Shown: positions 1-5,201 of the stretch, in pieces
Position numbering within the stretch: position 1 is the first letter of the stretch
Layout: the number at the start of each line of letters is the position of its first letter
NCBI GenBank assembly: GCA_009783975.1
Contig: WRCL01000171.1
Coordinates: 1 to 5,201 of the forward strand
Direction of reading: 5' to 3'
Origin: Micrococcales bacterium
GTDB taxonomy: Bacteria; Actinomycetota; Actinomycetes; Actinomycetales; Cellulomonadaceae
Length of the DNA stretch: 5,201 nucleotides
Notes under the pieces: model-generated
Database searches by the model: none
What the model was told of the DNA's origin: nothing
Seen by the model: the letters and a program-made list of their open reading frames with translations, nothing else
Position numbers and translations under genes: made by a program

Positions 1-1061
1 CCGTCCCGGTGCCCTGGGCGCTGGCAGTGACCTGTGGTGTGCTCACCGCGCTGGAGTTCGCCCACCGGGCCGGGATCGTCCACCGTGACATCAAACCGGG
101 CAACATCATGATCACCTCCGAGGGGGTGGTCAAGGTCATGGACTTCGGGATCGCCCGTGCCGTCGACGATGACTGGACGAGCACCCAGACCGTCGTGGGC
201 ACCCCGGGGTACCTGTCACCTGAGCACGCGGCAGGCAAGGTGGTCGACGTCCGCTCTGACCTGTACTCGACCGGGTGCGTGCTGTTCGAGCTGCTCACCG
301 GACGGCCCCCGTTCGTCTCGGAGTCGGCGTTCGCGGTGGCGGTGCAGCACATCCAAGAACCGCCACCGGTCCCCAGCACGCTCAACCCGGCACTACCTGC
401 CGCGCTCGACCAGATCGTCGCCAAAGCGCTGGTCAAGGACCGCGAGGTGCGCTACCAGACAGCGGTGCAGTTCCGCGCCGACCTCGAAGCAGTCGACGTC
501 AGGGCGCTGGCCAACGACGTGCACGCGACCGACGAGATCGTCATGAGCACCACCGCCAAGATGCCGGTCGCACCTGTCGTCGTGACGGCGGTCTTCCCTC
601 CGGCTCCGGTCCCACACCCGGGCCCAGACCGGTCTGCAGGCCCAGCCCCCGTCGCGGCTCCGCCTGCCCCCCGGGACTGGTCGTCTCCGGGCCGAGACCC
701 GGGCCTGGTCGCAGGCCCAGCTCCGGCTCCGGGCTGGGCTGCGACGCCGGTTCCCGGCCCGCCCGCCGGTGGGCGGCGGCGGTGGCCGTGGGTCGCCGGG
801 GCCGCCGCAGCAGCCGCAGCGGCGCTCGTCGTCGGTGCCGTCGTGCTCGCGATGCGTTCGGACGACGCCACGGCGACGTCGGGCGACCCGGTCTACGTGC
901 CGAGCTTTGACCCGAGCACGGTCGACCAGCCCTCGGCCGACCAGCGCGAGAGGTCGGTCAGAGCGCTCGACCCCGACGCCAGCATCACGGTGCTCACACC
1001 CGATGAGAGCGTCGACGTCGTCGACCTGGCTGGGACGGTCACACCGTGGACCGAGCCCTAG
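1..1061 (+). CDS. Membrane-anchored Ser/Thr protein kinase, PknB/Hanks type (5' partial)
   Basis: This is the C-terminal part of a eukaryotic-like Ser/Thr kinase that phosphorylates proteins with ATP. The reading frame is already open at base 3, so the gene begins before the window; the glycine-rich loop, ATP-binding Lys and helix-C Glu are not visible. Counting from codon GTG at 9, the catalytic loop HRDIKPGN is at residues 25-32 (Asp27, Lys29, Asn32). The metal-binding DFG is at 45-47, followed by an activation loop rich in Thr/Ser (57-61). GTPGYLSPE is at 64-72, and DVRSDLYSTGCVLFELLTG is at 80-98. After the kinase fold (to about 160) comes a Pro/Ala-rich linker (about 186-256), a GRRRWPW basic/aromatic border, one membrane segment (about 261-282) and a 68-residue acidic extracellular tail. 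No PASTA or other known sensor domain is seen in that tail. The family is certain; the substrate is unknown. The stop TAG lies 19 bases before the lipoprotein gene, suggesting co-transcription. Confidence 0.95.
   Translation, partial: VPVPWALAVTCGVLTALEFAHRAGIVHRDIKPGNIMITSEGVVKVMDFGIARAVDDDWTSTQTVVGTPGYLSPEHAAGKVVDVRSDLYSTGCVLFELLTGRPPFVSESAFAVAVQHIQEPPPVPSTLNPALPAALDQIVAKALVKDREVRYQTAVQFRADLEAVDVRALANDVHATDEIVMSTTAKMPVAPVVVTAVFPPAPVPHPGPDRSAGPAPVAAPPAPRDWSSPGRDPGLVAGPAPAPGWAATPVPGPPAGGRRRWPWVAGAAAAAAAALVVGAVVLAMRSDDATATSGDPVYVPSFDPSTVDQPSADQRERSVRALDPDASITVLTPDESVDVVDLAGTVTPWTEP
636..721 (+). repeat. Short in-frame direct repeats in the kinase Pro-rich linker
   Basis: The 11-mer GCAGGCCCAGC occurs at 636-646 and again at 711-721, exactly 75 bases (25 codons) apart in the same frame, both times encoding Ala-Gly-Pro-Ala-Pro. 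A second 10-mer, CCGGCTCCGG, sits at 600-609 and 723-732, 123 bases (41 codons) apart. This suggests the Pro/Ala linker grew by slippage or small duplications. It is a low-complexity juxtamembrane spacer with no folded domain evident. Confidence 0.5.
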
Positions 1062-1068
1062 GACACAG

Positions 1069-1074
1069 AAGGAG
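1069..1074 (+). promoter_or_regulatory. Ribosome-binding site of the lipoprotein gene
   Basis: AAGGAG lies 6 bases before the ATG at 1081. It is a near-perfect Shine-Dalgarno sequence and fixes the start there rather than at the upstream in-frame ATG at 769, which lies inside the kinase gene. Confidence 0.85.
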
Positions 1075-1080
1075 ACACCG

Positions 1081-1620
1081 ATGCGGTCGGCATTCACCCG
1101 TCACGTTGCCGTGATCGTCACTGCGATGGCGTGCGTGGCGATGACAGCTGCGTGTGGGTCCAGCGGTGAGGACCCCACTGGCCCACGGACGGCACCTGGT
1201 GTCCGGGAGGTGAACCTGTCTGCCCCGGTCGTCAAGCAGAAGGTCTTGGTCCCAGGCACGCTCAACGACTACGTCACCATCGGTGTGATCTCGTTGGACG
1301 TCCACGGCAAGCTCATGGTCCTCAACCTCGTCTTCACCCCGGACTTCGCCTCGGTCACCGCGTCAAAACCGATCTCGCTCGACGACATGCTCGGCAAGAC
1401 CGGTTTTGGCCCGTGGCTGCTGGACACCACGAACCTGAAGTCGTACGCGGCGCTCGACGACGGCGGTCTGAAGAGCAGCAACGACGGTGTGAAGACGACG
1501 AACAAGGTCCCGGTGTACGTGTGGGCGACATTCGCGTTGCCAGAAGGCGACGTCGAGGCCATCGACCTGTACATCAAGACTGCCTGGCCAGCGTTCACGA
1601 ACATCCCGATCACCCGGTGA
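1081..1620 (+). CDS. Predicted lipoprotein of unknown function (179 aa)
   Basis: I do not recognise a named family. The N-terminus has a basic start (MRSAFTRH), a hydrophobic stretch at residues 9-24 and a lipobox-like Met-Thr-Ala-Ala-Cys ending at Cys25, followed by Gly-Ser-Ser. It is therefore probably exported, lipidated on Cys25 and anchored to the outer face of the membrane. Cys18 is a less convincing alternative. The mature part (about 155 residues) begins with a flexible Gly/Pro/Thr-rich segment to about 40. An apparently beta-rich region follows, with alternating hydrophobics (VTIGVISLDVHGKLMVLNLVF, about 62-82; VPVYVWATFALP, about 142-153) and the ending WPAFTNIPITR. From memory, this pattern resembles Ig-like domains that precede OmpA-type domains in some actinobacterial exported proteins, but no OmpA domain is present. 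It follows the kinase by 19 bases and probably shares its transcript. A role as ligand binder or partner of the kinase's outer tail is inference. Confidence 0.85.
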   Translation: MRSAFTRHVAVIVTAMACVAMTAACGSSGEDPTGPRTAPGVREVNLSAPVVKQKVLVPGTLNDYVTIGVISLDVHGKLMVLNLVFTPDFASVTASKPISLDDMLGKTGFGPWLLDTTNLKSYAALDDGGLKSSNDGVKTTNKVPVYVWATFALPEGDVEAIDLYIKTAWPAFTNIPITR

Positions 1621-1660
1621 GCACGCCCCCGCCCGACGGTCGCGACCAGCCCCGCGCACA

Positions 1661-1673
1661 CAGGTGACACCTG
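1661..1673. promoter_or_regulatory. Perfect inverted repeat CAGGTG-A-CACCTG, possible operator
   Basis: Two 6-base arms flank a single central A, giving a 13-base dyad typical in form of a dimeric regulator's binding site. A single-base loop cannot form a normal RNA hairpin, so a DNA operator is the better reading. A related half-site, CCACCTGG, recurs at 1686-1693. No regulator is encoded in the window, and I cannot assign a family. Confidence 0.3.
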
Positions 1674-1702
1674 GGACAACCACCCCACCTGGCGTACCAG
1701 CG

Positions 1703-1734
1703 ATGACAAAACCCGGCCATTTGCTGCGTATGCT
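1703..1734 (+). promoter_or_regulatory. Weak promoter candidate for the moxR operon
   Basis: ATGACA (1703-1708) matches five of six bases of the TTGACA -35 element. TATGCT (1729-1734) fits the actinobacterial -10 pattern TAnnnT. The 20-base spacer is longer than the usual 16-19, so this is tentative. If it is real, transcription would start near 1741, about 17 bases before the moxR ATG and inside the adjacent inverted repeat. Confidence 0.2.
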
Positions 1735-1748
1735 CGTCCAGGGACGAG
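1733..1748 (+). promoter_or_regulatory. Inverted repeat overlapping the moxR ribosome-binding site
   Basis: CTCGTCC (1733-1739) and GGACGAG (1742-1748) are perfect 7-base complements separated by AG. The right arm ends inside the Shine-Dalgarno region GAGAGGGG (1746-1753), and the left arm overlaps the candidate -10 element. As DNA it could be an operator blocking transcription. As RNA, with the inner pairs opened to form a loop, it could partly hide the ribosome-binding site. Confidence 0.35.
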
Positions 1749-1751
1749 AGG
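1746..1751 (+). promoter_or_regulatory. Ribosome-binding site of the moxR gene
   Basis: GAGAGG, continuing into GGGG to 1753, lies 6 bases from the ATG at 1758 and supports that start. Its first three bases belong to the right arm of the overlapping inverted repeat. Confidence 0.7.
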
Positions 1752-1757
1752 GGACCG

Positions 1758-2741
1758 ATGACGATCCAGCCAGAGCAGCACCAGCGGGCGGCCGAGCTGT
1801 TGCACCGGGCCGACGCGATCTTGGCCCAGCGCATCGTCGGGCAGGTGCGGCTGCGCCGGTCGTTGCTCGTGACGTTGCTCGCCGGGGGGCACGCGTTGCT
1901 CGAGTCGGTTCCGGGGCTGGCGAAGACGACGGCAGCCCAGGCGCTGGCTGATGCGGTCTCTGGGACGTTCCGGCGTATCCAGTGCACCCCTGACCTCATG
2001 CCGAACGACATCGTCGGCACCCAGGTGTACAACTACGCGACAGGGGAGTTCACGACCCAGCTCGGGCCGGTGCACGCCAACGTCGTGCTGCTCGACGAGA
2101 TCAACCGCTCCTCAGCCAAGACCCAGGCGGCGATGCTCGAGGCGATGGCTGAGCACCAGACGACGATCGGCGGGCACGAGTACGCCCTGCCCTCGCCGTT
2201 CCTCGTCGTCGCCACCCAGAACCCCATCGAAGAAGAAGGCACCTATGTGCTGCCCGAAGCCCAGATGGACCGGTTCTTGCTCAAGGTCGTCCTCGGGTAC
2301 CCCGTGCCGTCGGACGAGACCGAGGTGCTCGCACGGGTCATCGACGGGCGCCAGGACGCGCCGCTGTGCGTGGCCCCGTTGAGCCTGGACGAGCTGGCGT
2401 GGTTGGTCGAGCTCACGTCCAAGGTCCGGGTCGACCCGGCGATCGCCCAGTACGTCGTCGACGTCGTCAACACCACCCGAGGTGGCGGGCCGCACCCGGT
2501 CGCGCAGATACGTGACCTCGTCAGGGTGGGGGCCAGCCCCCGCGGGTCGATCGGGCTGGTGCGGGCCGCCCAGGGCGTCGCGCTCACCGCCGGACGGGGG
2601 TTCGTCGTGCCTGAGGACGTCAAAGAGCTGCGGTACGAGGTGCTGCGGCACCGGATCGTGCGCACGTTCGACGCCCTCGCGGACGCGGTGCCCCCTGAGC
2701 ACATCATCGACCTGGCGTTCGCGGCGGTCCAGGCGCCATGA
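1758..2741 (+). CDS. MoxR-family AAA+ ATPase
   Basis: This 327-residue cytosolic protein has the usual length of MoxR ATPases, ring-forming AAA+ machines thought to remodel or activate vWA-domain partners. The P-loop is SVPGLAKT at residues 50-57 (Lys56, Thr57). Most MoxR proteins have Gly where Ser50 stands. Walker B is VVLLDEIN at 109-116 (Asp113, Glu114). Sensor 1 is ATQNP at 152-156 and leads into the MoxR signature IEEEGTYVLPEAQMDRF (157-173), with Arg172 near the arginine-finger position. The sensor-2 motif GASPRG is at 258-263 (Arg262), followed by the C-terminal helical lid. The start at 1758 is supported by GAGAGG 6 bases upstream. The stop overlaps the next gene's start in ATGA (2738-2741), so translation of the two is probably coupled. 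The family is certain. The specific client is unknown, but adjacency to DUF58 and vWA genes is the standard arrangement and suggests they are its partners. Confidence 0.97.
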   Translation: MTIQPEQHQRAAELLHRADAILAQRIVGQVRLRRSLLVTLLAGGHALLESVPGLAKTTAAQALADAVSGTFRRIQCTPDLMPNDIVGTQVYNYATGEFTTQLGPVHANVVLLDEINRSSAKTQAAMLEAMAEHQTTIGGHEYALPSPFLVVATQNPIEEEGTYVLPEAQMDRFLLKVVLGYPVPSDETEVLARVIDGRQDAPLCVAPLSLDELAWLVELTSKVRVDPAIAQYVVDVVNTTRGGGPHPVAQIRDLVRVGASPRGSIGLVRAAQGVALTAGRGFVVPEDVKELRYEVLRHRIVRTFDALADAVPPEHIIDLAFAAVQAP

Positions 2742-3685
2742 GCGCGGTCAACGGCAACGGGCGCCAGGCGCCGGTCGTGCCCCGCCGTGGTGACCAGCTG
2801 CTGCTGCTGCGGTCGCGGCTGAGCCTGCCGATGCACCGGCGGGTCGCCGGGCTCATGGAAGGCCGGCACCGTGCGGTGCTCCACGGGCGCGGGCAAGACT
2901 TCGACGACCTGTCCCGGTACGCCCCCGGCGACGACCCGGGCGATATCGACTGGCGTTCCAGCGCCCGGGCGGGGGTCCCGCTGATCAAACGGTACGTGCA
3001 CGAGACGACGATCACCGTCGTGCTCGCGGTCGACACAGGCCGGTCGATGGCTGCCACGGCCCGCAGCGGTGAACGCAAGTGCGATATCGCCGTCGAGCTC
3101 GCGCGGCTGGTGGCCCTGCTCGCCCACGACGGTGGCGACCGCGTCGCCCTCGTCGCCGCCGACGCCGACCGGTTGCTGACGTTCCCCGCGCGCCACGGTC
3201 AGGTGCACGCAGAAGCGCTGCTGCGGCGCCTGGAGCACCAGCTCGCTGGTGCGCCGTGCGACCTGCCTGCCAGCGACCTCACACGTCTGGCCAGCCAGGT
3301 CGAACGCCGGCACGCCGGTCGCAGCCTCGTCGTGCTCGTCACCGACGAGGCGCACCCCGACGCGGACGTCGACCCCAGCGACGGCGAAGGACCAGACGCC
3401 GCAGCCCTGCGGCGTCTGCGGACCCGCCACGAGGTCATCGTCGCGTCCGTGGCTGACGCCGACCCGTGCAGCGGACCTGACGTCGACGACGGCTGGACCG
3501 CCCCGGCGGCGCTGCTCGGTGCGCGCCACGTGACCACAGCGATCGCCGAGGCGCAGGCGGTGCGCACCGCCCGGCGCCAAAAGGTCCTGCAACGGCTGGG
3601 TGTGACCGGGTTGGTCATGACCGCCAGCGCCGACGTCGTCGCCGCGCTCGCACGTGCGCTGGAGGCACACCGTGCCCGTCGATGA
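2738..3685 (+). CDS. DUF58 domain protein (vWA-like), MoxR partner
   Basis: This 315-residue soluble protein has the DUF58 signature: GRGQDFDDLSRYAPGDDPGD at residues 50-69, then IDWRSSARAGVPLIKRYVHE to 89. A vWA-like fold follows, with strand VVLAVD and the metal-site loop DTGRSM at 99-104. Here Gly101 replaces the first Ser of the classical DxSxS motif. Later strands are visible as RVALVAAD (135-142) and LVVLVTDE (197-204). No signal peptide or membrane segment is seen, so it should act in the cytosol, probably docked to the MoxR ATPase or membrane partners. The N-terminal 20 residues are probably disordered. It starts in the ATGA overlap with moxR. GGCGCC at 2732-2737 is only a poor ribosome-binding site, which fits translational coupling. 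Its 3' end overlaps the next gene by 14 bases. The family call is firm; the molecular function of DUF58 proteins is not established. Confidence 0.95.
   Translation: MSAVNGNGRQAPVVPRRGDQLLLLRSRLSLPMHRRVAGLMEGRHRAVLHGRGQDFDDLSRYAPGDDPGDIDWRSSARAGVPLIKRYVHETTITVVLAVDTGRSMAATARSGERKCDIAVELARLVALLAHDGGDRVALVAADADRLLTFPARHGQVHAEALLRRLEHQLAGAPCDLPASDLTRLASQVERRHAGRSLVVLVTDEAHPDADVDPSDGEGPDAAALRRLRTRHEVIVASVADADPCSGPDVDDGWTAPAALLGARHVTTAIAEAQAVRTARRQKVLQRLGVTGLVMTASADVVAALARALEAHRARR
3661..3665 (+). promoter_or_regulatory. Ribosome-binding site inside the DUF58 gene, deciding the next start
   Basis: GGAGG lies 6 bases before GTG at 3672. This favours that codon as the start over the in-frame GTG at 3654, which sits upstream of the GGAGG and has no comparable site of its own. 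Confidence 0.7.
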
Positions 3686-4172
3686 CGTCCACCCCCTGAC
3701 CACCTACCCGGTGTGGGTGAGCGCTGTGGGCTGGGGTCTGCTCGTCCTCGCCGTCGCGCTGGTCGTGTTCGTGTGGTGGTGGACGCGGGCGGCACAACCG
3801 CGGTTCGACCGACCAGTCGTCGCACCCTCGGGGGCGTTGGGCTGGTCGGGGTGGGACGAGCCGCTGCCCGCAGCCCAGGCCCGGTACCTGGCACATGTCG
3901 CGGACGTGTCGCGGCGGTACGAAGCGGGGCTGGTGACCGCGCGCGGGGTCCACCTCGAGCTTGCCTCAGCGGTGCGCGGGTACGCCAGCGCACGTCTGGG
4001 CCGTGAGGTGCGCACGTGCACCGCCTCGGAGTTCCGTGCGCTCACCGGTGACAACCCAGCTGCGGCCGCGTTGTCCACCTACCTTGGGCCCTCGTTCGAC
4101 GGTCCGACGGCCAGGCCCGAGACGACCCGCAAGTCAATCGCGTTGGCGTGGCAAGTGATAGCACGGTGGTGA
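3672..4172 (+). CDS. Small single-pass membrane protein, DUF4381-like by position and layout
   Basis: This 166-residue protein is numbered from the GTG at 3672, which was chosen because GGAGG lies 6 bases upstream. A short N-terminal segment (1-14) precedes one strong membrane helix at about 15-37 (SAVGWGLLVLAVALVVFVWWW), then TRAAQPRF. The rest (about 40-166) is predicted cytosolic. It has a Pro/Gly linker and then a helical region: AQARYLAHVADVSRRYEAG (68-86), VHLELASAVRGYASARLGRE (93-112) and a C-terminal helix. In MoxR-DUF58-vWA operons this slot is often filled by DUF4381 proteins, which have a similar TM-then-helical layout with a pattern like Leu-x(n)-Tyr-x-x-Gly followed by Arg-x-Tyr/Ala. 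The match here is by pattern and position, not alignment. The gene overlaps DUF58 by 14 bases and ends 7 bases before the vWA gene. It probably tethers or scaffolds MoxR/DUF58 near the vWA protein; that is inference. Confidence 0.8.
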   Translation: MPVDDVHPLTTYPVWVSAVGWGLLVLAVALVVFVWWWTRAAQPRFDRPVVAPSGALGWSGWDEPLPAAQARYLAHVADVSRRYEAGLVTARGVHLELASAVRGYASARLGREVRTCTASEFRALTGDNPAAAALSTYLGPSFDGPTARPETTRKSIALAWQVIARW

Positions 4173-4179
4173 TCGCACA

Positions 4180-5201
4180 GTGGTGAACGTCATGTGGCCA
4201 TGGGCCGGCGTCGCGGCAGCCGCCGTCGTCGCCGCTGCTGGCCTCGTCGCGGCGCTCGTGCGGTGGCGCCGTCCGCCGGGGGTCGTGGCGAACACCGGCT
4301 GGGTGCGGGACCTGCCTGTTGTGCGGGCCGCGCTGCGGCGCCGGACCGTCACCGCAGCGCTCGGGTGGGTCGCCACGTTCGTCCTGGTCGTGGCCATGGC
4401 TGGCCTCGTCGCGCGGCCGGTGCAGGTCCGGCCCACCGCCGAGCTCATGGGGCGGCGCGACATCGTGCTGTGCCTGGACGTGTCAGGCTCGATGCTCCCG
4501 TACGACACCGAGGTCTTGGAGTCGTTCGAGAAGATGGTCGCCTCGTTCGACGGTGAGCGGATCGCGCTGTCGGTGTTCAACGCGACGTCGCGCACGATCT
4601 TCCCGCTCACCGACGACTACGGCATGGTCCTTGACGAGCTCGCCCGGGTGAAGAAGAACCTCGACGTGGACCTGCGCGACGTCGTGTACGTCGAAGACCT
4701 TGACAAGAACCTCACCCCTGAGCAGATCACGGGGTTGTGGGAGGTCTGGGCGGGGACCTTGTCGTGGTTCGGCTCGTCGCTGGTCGGTGACGGCCTGGCG
4801 ACCTGTTCGCTGCTGTTCGACGCCGACACCGCCGAGCGGTCCCGTTCGATCATCCTCGCGACCGACAACGAGGTGCTCGGCGACGCGGTGTACCGGCTGG
4901 ACCAGGCCGCAGCGTTGGCCCAGCGGCGCGGGGCGTCGGTGTACGGGCTGTTCCCCCAGCAGATGCAAGGCGGACGCGAAGACCGTGAGTTCGCCCGGGT
5001 GCTCGGTTCGGTCGGCGGCAAGGTCTGGTACGCCCACGACCCGGCCGCGGTGCGCACCATCGTCGCCGAGGTCGTCGCTGACCAGCGTGAGGTCGTCGCA
5101 CGCGACGCGCCGCCGCAGGTCACCGACATCCAGGCGGCGTGGACGGGGTTGGGTGCGACGGGGCTGGTGCTGCTGCTCGCCGCCCGGGTGTGGGGGCGGC
5201 G
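4180..5201 (+). CDS. Membrane-anchored vWA-domain protein, BatA-like (3' partial)
   Basis: The frame is open to the window's end, giving 340 complete codons; BatA-type proteins are about this long, so little is missing. Two N-terminal membrane helices (about 9-27 and 59-78) and one near the C-terminus (about 322-337) flank a vWA domain (about 95-310), the BatA layout. The metal-site (MIDAS) loop is DVSGSM at residues 100-105 (Asp100, Ser102, Ser104). The second site, usually Thr in GTAIGDAL-like loops, reads SSLVGDGL (199-206), with Ser instead. The third, usually TDG, reads ATDNE (227-231). Between the loops lies a charged stretch rich in Asp, Lys and Leu (about 150-185). Starts GTG 4180, GTG 4183 and ATG 4192 are all possible. 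GGTGG (4165-4169) sits 10 bases before 4180, and GGTGA (4182-4186) sits 5 bases before 4192. It is likely the membrane partner of the MoxR ATPase; ligand and substrate are unknown. Confidence 0.93.
   Translation, partial: MVNVMWPWAGVAAAAVVAAAGLVAALVRWRRPPGVVANTGWVRDLPVVRAALRRRTVTAALGWVATFVLVVAMAGLVARPVQVRPTAELMGRRDIVLCLDVSGSMLPYDTEVLESFEKMVASFDGERIALSVFNATSRTIFPLTDDYGMVLDELARVKKNLDVDLRDVVYVEDLDKNLTPEQITGLWEVWAGTLSWFGSSLVGDGLATCSLLFDADTAERSRSIILATDNEVLGDAVYRLDQAAALAQRRGASVYGLFPQQMQGGREDREFARVLGSVGGKVWYAHDPAAVRTIVAEVVADQREVVARDAPPQVTDIQAAWTGLGATGLVLLLAARVWGR

Larger units (their letters stand above)
1621..1757. other. Intergenic control region between lipoprotein and moxR genes
   Basis: This 137-base gap has no credible small gene. 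It holds three perfect inverted repeats: GGTCGCGACC (1638-1647), CAGGTG-A-CACCTG (1661-1673) and CTCGTCC-AG-GGACGAG (1733-1748). A short A-rich run (ATGACAAAA, 1703-1711) stands out in otherwise GC-rich DNA. No hairpin followed by a T-run is seen, so an intrinsic terminator for the upstream genes cannot be supported. The rest of the window has almost no intergenic space, so this is the likely site of the downstream operon's promoter. Confidence 0.6.

Noticed and set aside
769..1080. An upstream in-frame ATG at 769 extending the lipoprotein gene
   Set aside because: The extension runs through the kinase gene in another frame, is Arg/Ser/Pro low complexity, and would bury the signal peptide. 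AAGGAG sits 6 bases before the ATG at 1081.
1661..1673. CAGGTGACACCTG as a transcription terminator
   Set aside because: The loop would be one base and no T-run follows, so an intrinsic terminator is not supported.
1269..2075. A 268-codon minus-strand frame crossing the intergenic gap
   Set aside because: It is antisense to the lipoprotein and moxR genes, shows no recognisable domain, and has no convincing ribosome-binding site.
3654..3671. GTG at 3654 as the start of the small membrane protein
   Set aside because: The GGAGG site at 3661-3665 lies downstream of it and is ideally placed for GTG at 3672.
2243..3703. A 486-codon open frame on the minus strand opposite the DUF58 and moxR genes
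   Set aside because: It lies wholly antisense to two genes with clear family motifs, its translation is low-complexity Arg/Gly/Asp/Val without motifs, and long antisense frames are common in GC-rich DNA.
1758..5201. A MoxR-vWA anti-phage or conflict system
   Set aside because: MoxR and vWA genes occur in proposed conflict systems, but no effector, nuclease, peptidase or toxin is visible. The DUF58 and BatA-like partners match the ordinary chaperone-like module instead.
1..5201. tRNA, rRNA, CRISPR, insertion sequence or attachment site
   Set aside because: Nearly all bases are covered by convincing coding genes, and no cloverleaf, repeat-spacer array, transposase or flanking direct repeats were seen.

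Overview
The window is very GC-rich, and its codons mostly end in G or C. Ribosome-binding sites resemble GGAGG or AAGGAG, GTG starts are probable, and genes are packed tightly on one strand. Together with a Pro/Ala-rich, single-pass PknB-type Ser/Thr kinase, this points to a high-GC actinobacterium. An order such as Micrococcales is plausible, but the organism cannot be named from the sequence alone. All six supported genes lie on the + strand, and no RNA gene, mobile element or CRISPR array is visible.

Left part (1-1620): the C-terminal portion of a membrane-anchored Ser/Thr protein kinase, whose N-lobe lies before the window. It is followed after 19 bases by a 179-residue predicted lipoprotein of unknown function. 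Both have parts predicted to lie outside the membrane: a short acidic tail on the kinase and the whole mature lipoprotein. They could form a sensing pair.

Middle (1621-1757): a 137-base gap, the only real intergenic space here. It carries three perfect inverted repeats, one of which overlaps the Shine-Dalgarno region of the next gene, plus a weak promoter candidate. It probably holds the control region of the downstream operon.

Right part (1758-5201): four genes with overlapping or nearly touching ends. They encode a MoxR-family AAA+ ATPase, a cytosolic DUF58 protein (vWA-like), a small single-pass membrane protein resembling the DUF4381 position and layout, and a membrane-anchored von Willebrand factor A (vWA) protein of the BatA type that runs off the window's right edge. 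This is the widespread MoxR-DUF58-vWA module. MoxR ATPases of this kind are thought to work as chaperone-like or metal-insertion machines with vWA partners at the membrane, but the actinobacterial versions have no settled substrate. A further vWA (BatB-like) or TPR gene may follow.

The most interesting reading is that the kinase/lipoprotein pair upstream is functionally tied to the MoxR-vWA membrane machine. That is inferred from adjacency only. Smaller oddities are non-canonical metal-site (MIDAS) residues in both vWA-type proteins and a Ser at the first Gly position of the MoxR P-loop.
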